NCBI GenBank assembly: GCA_037447655.1
Contig: JBBHKE010003580.1
Location: forward strand, 62,001 to 126,000
DNA: 64,000 nt
Source: Zygnema cylindricum
Taxonomy: Eukaryota; Streptophyta; Zygnematophyceae; Zygnematales; Zygnemataceae
Direction: 5' to 3'
In this document: positions 10,859 through 23,400 of the stretch, in pieces
Layout: every line of letters begins with the position of its first letter
Numbering within the stretch: position 1 is the stretch's first letter
Made by a program: the position numbers and the translations under genes
Notes under the pieces: model-generated
The model's database searches: none
Seen by the model: only the letters and a program-made list of their open reading frames with translations
Told to the model about the DNA's origin: nothing

Positions 10859-13371
10859 CGTGGTATTTCCCTCATGGAAAGCCCCCCACATGTGCAACAC
10901 CGCTCAAGTAATTTCGCATAAGAATAGAGTTAAGCTCACGAGGGCCTTCCTTCCTCCCGGATTCTTGCAAGTCTATTATCTTAGCTGTGGTTTTGCGAAA
11001 TAGTAGATAGGGATGGTCGAAATCTCGTTCATCCATTCATGTTAGTCACTAATTAAATGACAAGGCATTTGGCTTCCTTAAGAGAGGCATAGTTACTCCT
11101 CCTGATAAGCCGCCATGGGTTGAATTTATTAACTTTGGCATTTAAAGCAAGGGGTATAAATCACATTGCATCAATATCCGTTGGGACCATTGCAACTCTT
11201 TGTTTTAAATTAACAAATTCCTTTTATTCGTACCAATTCTGAAGAGAACATTCATTGCCTATAAAAGCTTTCGAAGAACTTTCTACACACGTCGGTTGGT
11301 CGACACGTGGCGGCTCGCCATTGCCACTTGATTAGCCCGGGGAGATCTCAAACAACATATTGCGTCATGGCATTGATCCTTATGCCCAACCAATAGAGCC
11401 GATCCCCTTCTCGAAGGTGAGGATCTACTTTTTCGACTTCCCTTACCTAAACTGTAACACTAACGAGAGGAGAGGTTATCATCTTCAAGACTCGATGCGG
11501 TTATGAGTACGACTTGGTGCGAACAATATTCACTCCTCCAAAATATCAAGGTCGAAAAGGGCAAGTCGAATGTACCAAGTACCCGACCCTATCTTTGGGT
11601 AAACTTTTTCTAGGGTGGGAGTTGTTTCAAAAAAATAAGAGAGCTCTTCACAGAGCGTTCGCCGACGTCTTTGGATTTGTTTACGGTACCTTGCGCTTAC
11701 AAGTCCCGGTTTGAGAATATTAACCTAATTCCCTTTCGGTTGCCGCCCTTGATTCAACGTTAGACTAATTCATGTCCACTTGGTGTTCACATTGAACTTT
11801 TCTCTTCAGCCTTCAAAGTTCTCATTTAGATATTTGCTACTACCACCCAGAATAATCAAAATGAGTATTTTATGAACTGGAAGTAGCCTTATGGAGCCCA
11901 ACTCTACGATGAGCAAACGTAAGTGTAGCATTGGAAGCCCACCTCTTTCTTTTTTCCTTAACATGCTTTCACCTCCACTCTTTCTTGTTTTCTCTCTCAT
12001 TCTGGTCGCTTTTAGTTTCGTTTTTCACCTTTGAATTCATTCGTCTCGTCTTGTTGTGATGTCGACTAGGTTTATCTTTCATACAATGTAATTAAAACAT
12101 TTGAAAGAGAACAAAATTTTGACATCTCAAGATGGAATAACCAATCAATTTTTTGATGTGCAATAATTTTTAAGTTTCTGTTTTTGGTGACTGTACAATA
12201 TGTAATAGTACTCATTGTATCGACATGCAACGGAAAAGATACCAAGTTTCCGTAATTTTGATTCCCTCGTCCGTATTTTGTTTAAACCTTATACACACGG
12301 AACAAATGGGAGTTCTGGACATCCCAAATTATTCTTGCCGAATATTTGCCATAGCTTAATATTCTTCCAATGAATGCGATGACAATTCAAGGAACACATA
12401 CTCAAACAATGTTTTACTAACGAGGGGGTTTGTATATCATGGTGCAAGTAATGAACACTTTTTTATGCCAAGTCTAGTCTAAGGGATTGAATTGTCTCGA
12501 CAGGACCTTTGACATGACGAGGACTACAATTTAACTACCACAAACTACATCGTGTATCGCTATCAATGTAAAGGTAACTTACGCCACATAAATCATCCTT
12601 TTTACGTATATACATGTCCAATTTTCAATTGGAGACAGCCAACCCGAAGGTGAGAATCTTGCCTTTCAATCGCAACCTTCAGATGAACAATTCGCCAAGC
12701 GTGCACGGAGAAAAGATATAATAAGTGGCGAAAAAACCCTTCTCTTATTGCATTACACAGCGTAGCTTTTGACGGGTAGAATTGATTGGTTCTCGGCATT
12801 CTAAGATCACCGTCAATCTCCCAAATCGAAGTTTGAGAATGATGGCAACAACTTGAAAATACTTCGGAGACAATTTCGGAATGATAGTAATGCGACATAG
12901 GTTTTGTCGAAAGAACCGAGTAAGTTTTCTATTCGAAAAGAAATGAATGTTAAATCGTTAGTACAATTTATTTGCACATCGTACTTCAGTACCAAATTTA
13001 AAGATATACTCCAATAAGTGTTGGAAGAATATTACATTCACTTAATATATATTTCAAAACATAGCATTGAACAAAAAAGGAGGATACACAAATGATCTCA
13101 TGATAGACGAAATAACATTGACATTGCACAACAATATTCACTACAATGAAAAGAATCGAACGTTAAAAAGGCGATATGAAATAATTTATGTCATAACATA
13201 CACGTTTCCCAATCATTTGAGAAAAAGGTATGAAAACAACTTTCGGCAACAACCGGAATAAATACTTTGCCTAGTGAGGAAATGCACATATGAATAGTTT
13301 ACATGATAGTATCCCATTTGTGACATAAAAAACTCACTTTTCACTAATTTTAATCCTCTCGAAATTAATAA
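10859..13371. other. Spacer without recognisable gene
   Basis: About 2.5 kb without a supported gene. A 66-codon frame at 11,514-11,714 has no features I recognise. At about 12,630-12,760 there is a diverged partial copy of the foldback element described at 28,682 (shared AAGCGTGCACGGAGAAAAGA and a following AGTGGC). The rest is AT-rich unique-looking sequence. Confidence 0.5.
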
Positions 13372-14835
13372 ATGTCATTTAGTTCTCACACTCTATGCTA
13401 AAAATTAAACATCAAATGGGTTTCCATATTATTCATCTTTTCGCTAACTTTCTTTTACCGAAACTAATAATAATTATTAATTATACGTTTATTATTTACT
13501 GGCACTAACAATATACTAATAGCCCCACCATAGCACGCTAAAAAATTGACAATATTTTAAAAATATAATTAAATATTGTGCGCAACCGACGGAAATCAGC
13601 CAAAATAATTTCGAATTTCGTCTCTTCTAGTCTGAATCTCCCGTCTAGCTGAACCGTGTGACGTGACGGCACATGATTCAGCCGTTATTGTTCGAAGCTA
13701 ACCGGAGCCTCAATTTTAGGAAACCGTTTTCTAGTTTTTTCCGAACCGGCTCAGCCAATCACCGCGCTTCGGCCGCCTTCAAGGCGAGAACTTTTGGCCC
13801 CAAGCGATGTTTTGTCGCGATCCACTCAAACCAGCTGCGCTTGGCGGGCTGGAAAAAAAAAAAGCCAAAGTACAAAAAAAAAAAAAAAAAAAAAGCAATA
13901 AAAAAAAAGAAACGCAAAAAAAAAAAAACAAATCAGTGCGTTGATTTAGTGGTATACATTGCCTCTAGTATTTTCAGGGCTTTTAGAGATACTAAAAATG
14001 GTTAAAAACCCTAAAAACCTTAAAAAACCCCATTTATCTTTTGGCGATTATAAAAATGAGATAGAAGCAAATAGCTAGACTGTAACAAATCGTGAGATTC
14101 GAAAGTTGTACTACTGGAACGTACGGAGTCCGGAAAACGACAAAAAGTAAGCAATCCTCACACACACCCAAAAAAAAAATTATAAAAATCCAATCTGACC
14201 CTGTAAAAAATCCACCCCGCCTTCAACCTCTCCCAATCTCCTCGTCCCCTCACACGTGCGACAGCTCCACCAGCACCGAGCAAAACAAAAAAAACGACAC
14301 CGAAAACGAAAAAACACAAAAAAAAAAAAATTAAACTTTTTTTTCACCTTCACCTTCTCCGAAGCCGGATCGTACGCCTGTACGGAATTCACCAACATCA
14401 CCACTTCCTTGTCCTTTTCCTTCGCCTCTCCCTCCTTTCCGTACGCCGGAAATACGCACGCCTGTCTCCCCGTCCTCCTCGCCGTACGGAGCCTCTCAAA
14501 CTCCGCCTCGTAATCGGTCGTCCCTCCCCTCTCTCCCTCTCCCTCCCCCCCCCCCCCTCCCCCTCTCCCTCTCCCTCCCTCCCCTCCCTCTCCTTCTCCC
14601 CGCGCCCCCCCCGCCCTGACCTTCGTCTGCATCAGCTTCACTGCCCGCACGGAGCGGCACCTCAGCCTCAGCGAACTGCGGCTCTGGCAGGCCGGCCCGT
14701 GAGAATGACAGCTGGCATGGCCGCAGCGCTGCGGCTGAGAAGATTTTCGTGCGATTTTTGTCGTTTTCTGCAGCAGAGAGGTCGGCGGATGCCGCAACCA
14801 GCAGACCGCAACAGCAAGTTAGGGCTCGTCAGATT

Positions 14836-14910
14836 GTGCCACGTCAGCATGCGCCACGTCAGCATGTGCCACGTCAGCATGTGCCACGTCAGCATGTGCC
14901 ACGTCAGCAT
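14836..14910. repeat. Five-unit 15-bp minisatellite of a bZIP-type motif, copy B
   Basis: Five consecutive units of GTGCCACGTCAGCAT (the second has GCG for GTG) fill this stretch, each carrying one CCACGTCAGC motif. Further copies of the motif follow to about 15,085. The matching place in copy A has two units. The array lies inside a GC-richer island of an otherwise AT-rich repeat. Confidence 0.85.
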
Positions 14911-17392
14911 GTGCGCGTTCGAACTATTCATGCCAGCAGGTGACGTGGCGTGACGTGACGTCAGCACTAAAATGTACGGATGTGCGGATATGCGTGAGGT
15001 CAGCATATCATGACTGACGGCTGCCACGTCAGAAACAACGCATGAAAGCGAGGTGTGTGTGCCACGTCAGCATGGTTTGTCCACGTCAGCAATGGACGTG
15101 ACCGCGGTAGAACCGAAATATATTTTTTTCATTTTTCGCGGCTCCAAGTTCACGCGAAATAAAAATATTTACATTTCTAGTAGTACTAAAAAATAAAATA
15201 AAAATAAAAATAAAGATGAAAATAAAAATAAAAATAAAAATAAAAATGAAAATAAAAATAAAAATAAAAATAAAAATGAAAATGAAAATAAAAATAAAAA
15301 ATGAATAATAATAAAAAAAAATCCTGAAACGTAAATCTCACCAGAGACTCTCCAAGTTTGTCGTTTTCTGAGCGGTTTGCCACGTCAGCATCCTCGCTCC
15401 AGCCCGCGTATTCCGGAATGTGAAATTCGCCTTTTTCCCCGTCCGTACGTTTTTTCGCCAGAGCTTTGGCGAAACTGGCGTCGAACAAATCTGTCTCCGT
15501 TTTGTCGTTTTCTGTACGGGCAACCCCGTCCGTACATTCGGGCGCCTGGGGGAAAAAGGGGCAGGTAGAAGGAAAAAAAAAAAAAAAAAAAAAGGTTGAG
15601 GGGGGAAAACAGGGGAGACAATTGAAGGAAAAGAAAAATAAAAAAGGGAAAAAAAAAAAAAAATGAAAAAGGAAAGAAAAAAAAATGAAAAAGGAAAAAA
15701 GAAGGGATACAAGGTGAAGAAGGGAGGGGAAGAAGGGGGGGGGGGGGGGGGGGGAGTGAGAGGGGAATAAGGAGAAGGGGGTAAAAGAAGAGGGAGGAGA
15801 AGGAGAAGAAAAAGGGGAGGGAAAAGGGGGCTAAAAAGAAAAAATATGGAATAGAGTTAACATTAGATATTAAATTTAAAAAAAAAACAGAATTTATTAA
15901 TATTTTTACAATTTTTAACTTATTCTCTACAGCTTTTCTGTCAGTATTTAATTAAATACAGTGTTAAATTTTAATACAGTATTTATTTTGACAATGTTAG
16001 AACTCTAAAAACACACCTATTATTTTGAGTATTTTGAGGGAAAAAAAAAGGGAAAAAAAATAAAAAAAAAGAAAGGGAGAGAAAATATGTATCCTTACCA
16101 CCACTGATGAAGGCATTTTTTCAATTTCCTTAAAAAAAAAAATCTCTTATCCTGAAAAAAAATTAAAATATTTGAAAAAAAGTAAATCTTGATTACAGAA
16201 TTCTCCTCCTCACTTCAAAAATCTCCAAAACATATAAAAAAAAAAATGTAAAAATTTCGTAAAAATAGACAGGGGCGAAAAAATTCGGGAAAACAAACAA
16301 CAAATTTCTTTATCTTCGTGGAGAGACAACTTTGTAGTGAACAAAAACCAGAAATCGCTAGACGACAAATTCCGTACATTTCGTACAGTCCGTAAATTTT
16401 GTACGAATATGGAAATACATACGAAATGCGAACGTCATTCACAAAGAATCGTACTAAAACTGTTCGTATACTTCGTCTGACCGTTGCCACTTTCTAATAA
16501 TCCAAAAAACTGCCAAATACGTCCAAAATAAGCGTAGACTGCGCTGCCAGATCTGACGGTAATCTGGTCGGTGAGACTGGCGAACTACGTACGGAATCAC
16601 GTACGGAAAAGTCTCCGTACATATTTTTCGTCAGCTCGGCCGGCCGTCATCTTTGAGCTATGGTGGTTCTGGATGCTACACGTGTCCAAATGAAACGAAG
16701 CTAGTTATTTAGTACTTGTACGAAATAAAGCACTGACAGTTGTCAGGAAAATAGTACGGACCATGATTTGTCGGAGAGGTGAGGACAAACATCAGTGTCA
16801 GATACTCAGAAAGTACAGACGATGATTGGATGGTCGTTAAAGATAGGAGAATCTTATGAACCAAGGCTTTACTATTATACGATTTTATTTTTTCGTGCAT
16901 CGAAAATTCACAACAGAATATAGTCGTATCTTGTGCTAAAAGTACAAAAAATAGGTCTAATTTATGTTTTGCCAGTGGAATCCTACTTATTTTTACTCCG
17001 TAAAATATTTTAATTTGTAGAGCTATGACCTAAAGGGCTGTACGACATTGTACTTAACCGACACTTATTTCCGTACATGAGAATGACTTATTCTGGCTCG
17101 CACCGACATACCATTCCTGTTTGTTGAATTCGTTTTACAACTTGACAGCACCAATTTGACCTAATTGTACGGTCAATTTGGACGTGGAATTGATTCTCGT
17201 TAGGAACCATGCTGACGTGTAATAGACAAAGGTGTCATGGCTGCACGATTGCGTGCTCGCGTTCATACGATTAGATGGTATTAGTGTTTACAGTGCGCAC
17301 TTTTCACGGAATTCCACCACACCGACCATCGCTATTAGAGTTGATACACTAATTTGGTCGCGATCTTTTTTTGACCAAAAATCACACAAAAT

Positions 17393-17694
17393 CATAGTTC
17401 AAAAGTAGGCGTTTTATGGTAGGCCTTTTGTCGGCGACTTTATCGTAAGGTGTGTTATGTGCTTTTCATGTGATCTTCTTAGATCGCTACTTTGATCAGT
17501 GACCGTCCGATCGTCCGAATCTGACGGTGTATATAAATATTATTTGTCCGAATGTTTTAATTGGTCCAATTTTTGGTCCGAATGTTGTAATTGGTCCGAA
17601 TAGGTCCGAATACAATATTCTTAAGGTCATATTGTATGTTTTACATACAATAGGCATATTGTATGGGACTACTTTCACCTACTTTTGAACTATG
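17393..17694. mobile_element. 302-bp MITE with CATAGTTCAAAAGTAGG inverted ends
   Basis: Starts with CATAGTTCAAAAGTAGGC and ends with its reverse complement CCTACTTTTGAACTATG. The interior carries a GACCGTCCGATCGTCCGAAT block and a CATATTGTATG..CATACAATA inverted motif, both shared with the 678-bp element at 49,528-50,205 in opposite orientation. There is no coding. This is a separate family from the CACCG-ended MITEs. Confidence 0.8.
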
Positions 17695-17903
17695 CACAAA
17701 ATAGTGGAGCAACACTATTTAGCGAGATGGACTAAAATATGCCACGCTCCCTTGGAATAAATTGGTACGGTAAATTTTAATTTCGTATTAAAGCCGATAA
17801 ATCCTTAACGCTAACAAAGATGGGCGGTGTAGCACAATTGCACATTAAAAATCGATTTAACGCACTTGAAATAGTGTTGAAATTCTGCTTTGACGGATAA
17901 AGC

Positions 17904-18123
17904 TACACCGCCAATCGCTATTAGCGTTGTGTACGCTAATCCCGTCCCGCTTTTTTTTGTTTTATTCTCAAATAGAATTATCCATACTATTTAAAAAAAA
18001 CCCTAATTCCTAATTAGAGTAATCGATTTCTTCCAAAATTTCCAAATTCCCAATTAGCGTAAACCACGCTAATTATTCGTATACGCTAAAGAAACTTCTA
18101 CGCTAATAGCGATTGGCGGTGTA
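17904..18123. mobile_element. 220-bp MITE, CACCGCCAATCGC family, in copy B
   Basis: Nearly identical to the element at 4,512-4,731 in copy A and at the matching place, so it was present before the long repeat duplicated. The inverted ends are intact. Confidence 0.8.
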
Positions 18124-20022
18124 CCGCGTGCGAAATTGCTAATCATTTGCGCGTAGTGATTACAACTACAGTACAGAAGAATCACCGAAAATGGCCAACT
18201 AAGCGATAAGTTATTAGAAGGCAAACTGATAATTTGACTGCAACCATGTGTAGCCTGGACTCCCCTGAGTCCGTAGCAAAAAGAATCACTGAAAACGGCC
18301 AACCAGGCGATAAGTTATGAGCCGGCAAAAATGCCAATTTATACAAAGCTCTCTTAGAGAGAGGTGTCTGTCTACCAAATATTTCCTAAGTCCTAAATCC
18401 CTCTCACAACCCCTATCTACTAAAGTACGAACCAATCGTATTACTGTAAAGTACAGAAAGGTACTATGGCCGATGTACTTTCTGTACGGTCGGTGTACGA
18501 CAAGGCTCTTGAGTGGACGCGTGTCATTTTTCCACTTGTCCGTACTTCCTCCGGAATTCCCGCGTCCGAATGTCATCCTTCCACGCGGCGCCACGTCATG
18601 CCACGTCCATAATGCCTCCATTTCTTATATATGTTTCCGCTAATTTATTTTAAACTAGAAAATACAAAAAAACTACTTATTTCAACATACTGTACCCATG
18701 CGCTACCCGCCAAATGCCCTCAAAGTGTCCGCCAGAAAACTTTCCAGAACTGCACGTGTGATTTTTTTCATCATTACAAAGTCAAGTTTTTCTATTGGTG
18801 ACGCGTATCGATTCGGAAATTGACGATTCTGTCAATTTCCCATATCGAGGAGGTACTCGATCTTCTTCGATCGGCGCTTTTAATATGTCGCCGACAGGAA
18901 AACTGGCGATACAAATGCGTAAACAATTTCTTTTCCGATCTTTTCTAATTCTATCAGTATCATATTTTCTTTTAACTCTTGAAGATGTATAAATTGTCAC
19001 TACTTAGTCATAAAGTAGAAAACCGATTCAACAAACTTTAAAATAAAAGTTGAGACGATGTGAGAGCAAAAAGACAAATAAACCTTAGTAGTTTGAGATG
19101 TAGATTGCAGGGAATACAGATGGTCAAATATCAAAACTCTAAAGGAATCAGCAAATCACAGTGTACCAACAGTAAACTGTCGCGCGGATATCGAAGCACG
19201 TAAACTCGACCAAAAATCAATACGTATCACTAATTGTTCTATAACTTTGTTTTGTTTCATCGCCAACCCAGATCAGATCGCCATTTCGACAAAGAAAAAG
19301 AGTTTTTTAACTTGCAAATGCTAGCCATACATGCCAATTTTCTCAACTTTTTGACTCTCTTAGCGATCATGCGATATATACTTTGATGGAGAGGATCATT
19401 CTGAAACAACCTTTTCCCTTGAAATATAACTTACAAAAAAAATGCAAAAGAAAATAGCAACTGTGACAACCATTCCATGGCGCATCCATAAAAGGTACCT
19501 TTTCTTGTCTTCTTTGTTTAACTTTGCAGCACACTAATTGCTGCACGAAACACCTGGCTTAAGTCCGTCCTCAAAGCATTGGAGTTTCTGCGGTTTTCTT
19601 AATCTGAGAAATTTATCGACTACCATATTTCATTCAAACTCTGACAGATTAAATCGGTGTGTAATATTAGATATTAAATAGGTGCATGTATTATTCCTAG
19701 ACACAAAATGACAAAGTATTTTGGCTTCACCAACTTCAATTAGTAACATTGTCTGTTGCAATGCCAGTACACCGCCCCCCGGAATTAGCGTTAAAAATTT
19801 ATATGTGTGTGTGATTTAGTAGTGTTAAACATTTTTGGGGCAGTCTCAAGTACTTTTTCTGAGTGCAAACACGAAGTCGAATATTTTTTTACTCCCACCA
19901 TGTAGCTGTCCTTAGGGAAGCAAAGAACACAAATTATCCACAATAAACACAACCTATATAATAAGTTTGAACATTTTCAAAAATGCCAACACATCACACC
20001 TTTTTATCGTAAACTAAAGAAA

Positions 20023-20426
20023 TAGTGAAACGCAGGAATTAACAGTTAAAGAGAAAATCCACATAGTGAAACATGTTACGCTGTTGGGAAACTAAGTTGC
20101 CCCTGAGGAAAAGTGGATTGTTTTTTGATTTCTTTTTCCTTTCTCCCAACCCCAACCCCATCCCGTCCCAACCCCCCACAACCAATCACTTCAATGCATG
20201 CCAAAACCAACCTCTGCCTACACATCTTAGAGACAACTTCAACCTTCATTTATGAATTTATATCATCAACCGCGACAAAGATTTACATAATCACAAAACA
20301 TTCCAAAAACAAAAACTCACGAAACACATGATGTAAGCGAAGTGAGAGTAATAGAGTGGTTATCTAGACCATATGTACTATTATACTATCTTTTTTTTTT
20401 TTTTTGCAATCAATAAACTTATTTTT
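20023..20426. other. 3' flank of the VPS33 gene
   Basis: About 400 bp between the end of long repeat B and the VPS33 stop codon (reverse complement of TCA at 20,427-20,429). It should contain the 3' UTR. I see no other gene. A poly-T run at about 20,391-20,405 (poly-A on the gene strand) lies close downstream of the stop. Confidence 0.5.
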
Positions 20427-23400
20427 TCAAGACGGGTCGTCGACAAGAGTTTGCAAAAGACTATTTCCATTGATGAGCTTTGTGGTCAATACAACAAAGT
20501 CGTACTTCATGTTTTCCTGAAAAAAAAAAAAAAGGAACAAAAAAAAAAATACTCGAGGAAAGAAGCAGAGAAATCGTTGAGGAAGACTCTTTTAAAACAT
20601 GACCTTCTCAAATGGAAATCCGAAATTAAATTTTCAACAAGAATAAATCCAAAGGGGAGACTCTTTTGTTTTCTTATCCCTGTTTTTTTTATTTAATTAC
20701 CTCCAGAGAGATCCCCTATCGAGCAAATACTTTTTTTTCCATCGTGAAACCTAAGAACAAGAACAACTTCTGATAACTAAGTTTTCGAGGGAGGAATTTT
20801 TGACGCGAAAGACCTTTACGTTCTAATCCCTTACAAAGGTTTTTTTCTGCAAGTTTTTTTCACTCCTTTTCCAGTCTTTCTCGCATTCATTGCTACTATT
20901 AGTCTTAAACCTTTTCCAGGCAGTAAAAAAAAAAGCCAAAAAAAAGGCATTTAACTTGATGTTCAACCGTTTGTTTTCTTTTTCCCTTTACCTTTGATTT
21001 AAAAAAAAAAAAAAACGGATGAAAATTAAGTTGAAGTCGTTTTAGTGAGCGAAAAATGTTTAACACTAATAGCTATGGAAAGTGTAAAATGCTGTCTGGT
21101 TGATAAATCTTACAATGAAGATTTACAGTTAAAAAATTGCATGTAAATGGACAAATAAAAATATAAAAACCAATAAACACATTAAAAAATACTCTTACCG
21201 ACTTCGAAAAATATTTTCTCTTTGCCCTAGCTCTCGGCAAGCTTTACGGGTAAAAACAAACAGACAAACAAAAAAAAACAAACAAACAAACAAACAAACA
21301 AACAAACAAACAAACAAACAAACAAACAAACAAAAATCATTAACAAATAAACTGGTTTCAAGAAATGTCACATCACACACCTGGGAACTCAAAAAACGAA
21401 GGGCGGAAATCTCTGCGAATGTCATTCCTCCAATGAGAACGACAAGAATCACCGGTCTCTCTCCATTCAAACTGTAAAAGCAACAGTTTTTGGAAAAAAA
21501 GGGGTTGAGGAGGAGGAGGAAGAGGAGGAAGGAGGAGGAGGAGGAGGAGGAGGAGGAGGAAGAGGAGTAGGAGCAGGAGGAGGAGGAGGAGGAGGAGGAG
21601 GACAAGCTTGTTGTTTCGTTTTGTTATGCAGTACAAGGTATTTTGATACAAAATATTCAGTATGATAAAAAAAGGATACAATATGTCTTTGTGCGGTCTT
21701 AAACAAAGGTATTCAATTTGAAAAAGTGGATGGATTGAAGTTTTAACAGAGAACATTCACTTTTGAAAAAAAAAAGTTTATATCATATACCTCATTCATT
21801 GGTTTAAAACCTAAACAAACAAAAAGGAGAAGAGGGAAGCTTCACAAAAATAGAAACACTTCTATGCGCCCATCGTTGTTAGCGTCAATTACACTTATTG
21901 GGTCGCGACTTTTTTTGCCGAAAATCATCAAATAGTGTTGATAGCATTATTTACGGGAGTAGACTACAATCCGCCACATCTCCCTACATATTAAATTAGT
22001 ATATTAAAAAATTAAATTAGTATTCAACATTCTGTTTCCGCATTCACACTTATAATTCCTTTAATGGTGATGGGCAGTGTAGAGAGCAGTTAACTAGATT
22101 TAAGAAAAAGGAGCACAAAAAAAGAAAAAAGAAAAAAGTAAAATGAAAAAAGAAAAAAGAAAAAAGGAATAGAGAAGTTGGAAAATCAGACCTTTCCGGC
22201 GGTTCAATGGACATATCAGGGCTATAACTGCTCCCATCGTCAGACTGCCAAATCACAACAAAGGAAAAAAACAAATATTTATATATAAATAAAAAGAAGA
22301 ACAAGAAGAAGAAGAGGATGATGACGACGAAGAAGACGGGTTACATGCAAAATGATAGTCGATGATACATACTGTCTTTAACTTAGGAAATATAAGCAAT
22401 TCAAATACATTAAAAAACTTTTAAACAGTGTACGGTTTTGTACCAGAAAAATTTAGAAATATTCACAATACTCGTTAGTATCACACATTATAATCAGTAC
22501 ATATGTGAATATTCTATGCATCTTCAATTTTTCTGGATTTGTTCAATCTTTTCTGGTTTCATTACTCCTCGTTATTCATTCTTACTTGATTTGATTCTTT
22601 TCTGCTTTTTTTCAATCTTTTCTGATTCAATTAAATCTGGTTGAATTCAATTTTTTTCTGGCTTTATTCAATCTTGTCTGATTTGATAGAATCTTTTTCA
22701 GGTTTTAAACCTTTCCGGGTTTTTGGCATTGTATTCTGATTTGATTCAAAATTTTCCAGCTTGATTCAATCTTTTTGGTTTAATTCATTCTTCTCTCTTT
22801 TGAACCATTTTTTTCGTATTATCCAATCTTTTCTGGTTTTACTCATCCTTCTCTGCTATGAATCAACCTTTTCTGCTTATATTCGTTTTTTTTACATATT
22901 CAGTTTTTTCATATTCGACTCGATCTTTTCTGGTTTATTCGCTTTTTTTGATACGAAAAAAACCTTTTTGGTTTTCATCATCTTACCTGTTTTCTCTCGA
23001 AATGAGGACCGGGAAGGGACCGCATTACATCATCGAGAGCCTTCCTGTTATCCCCACAACACCAACTGACATAATTAAAACCATCATACTGACACATAGA
23101 GACATATAAAGAACTAACTGATACTAAACCAACTATCCAACAAATAAAAGAAGATATCTGCCTACCTGCCTACAGCCAAACCATGGCAATTCAAATAATG
23201 CAAGACTGAATAATCCTAGCAACTATATAACATCATTCTCGATAACATTAAAGACCAAGCTTGGCAGTGTCTTGAACTATTTGAAGGCTAAACATGATTT
23301 AGTGTGGACCACGGTAATCGTCCTCTTCGTCTCTCCCTCTCCCCCTCTCCCTCCCCCTCCCTCCACCTTTCCCCCCTCCCCCCTTCCCCCCTCCCCCTCT

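Larger units (their letters stand above)
13372..20020. repeat. Long direct repeat, copy B
   Basis: Same orientation and order as copy A. Both ends of the similarity are visible: it starts near 13,372 at the ATGTCATTTAGTTC sequence and fades near 20,020 just after CACACCTTTTTAT. Internal differences are block-like. Copy B carries a complete 302-bp MITE at 17,393-17,694 where copy A keeps only the right end. About 18,175-18,690 of B replaces an unrelated 1.2-kb block (about 4,785-6,010) of A. The bZIP-motif minisatellite has five units in B against two in A. Large indels against few point differences suggest a fairly recent duplication followed by insertions, deletions or gene conversion. Confidence 0.85.

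Noticed and set aside
11514-11714. 66-codon frame in the spacer
   Set aside because: It is short, with no upstream or downstream support and no similarity that I recognise.
14838-14910. Regular 15-bp array considered as a CRISPR-like array
   Set aside because: The units are contiguous with no spacers, in a eukaryotic repeat. It is a minisatellite.
1-20020. Interpretation of copies A and B as LTRs of one retrotransposon
   Set aside because: LTRs of 6-7 kb would be exceptional. No TG..CA boundaries, primer-binding site or gag-pol remnant was seen in the spacer, which instead holds a LINE-like fragment. Kept only as a remote alternative.
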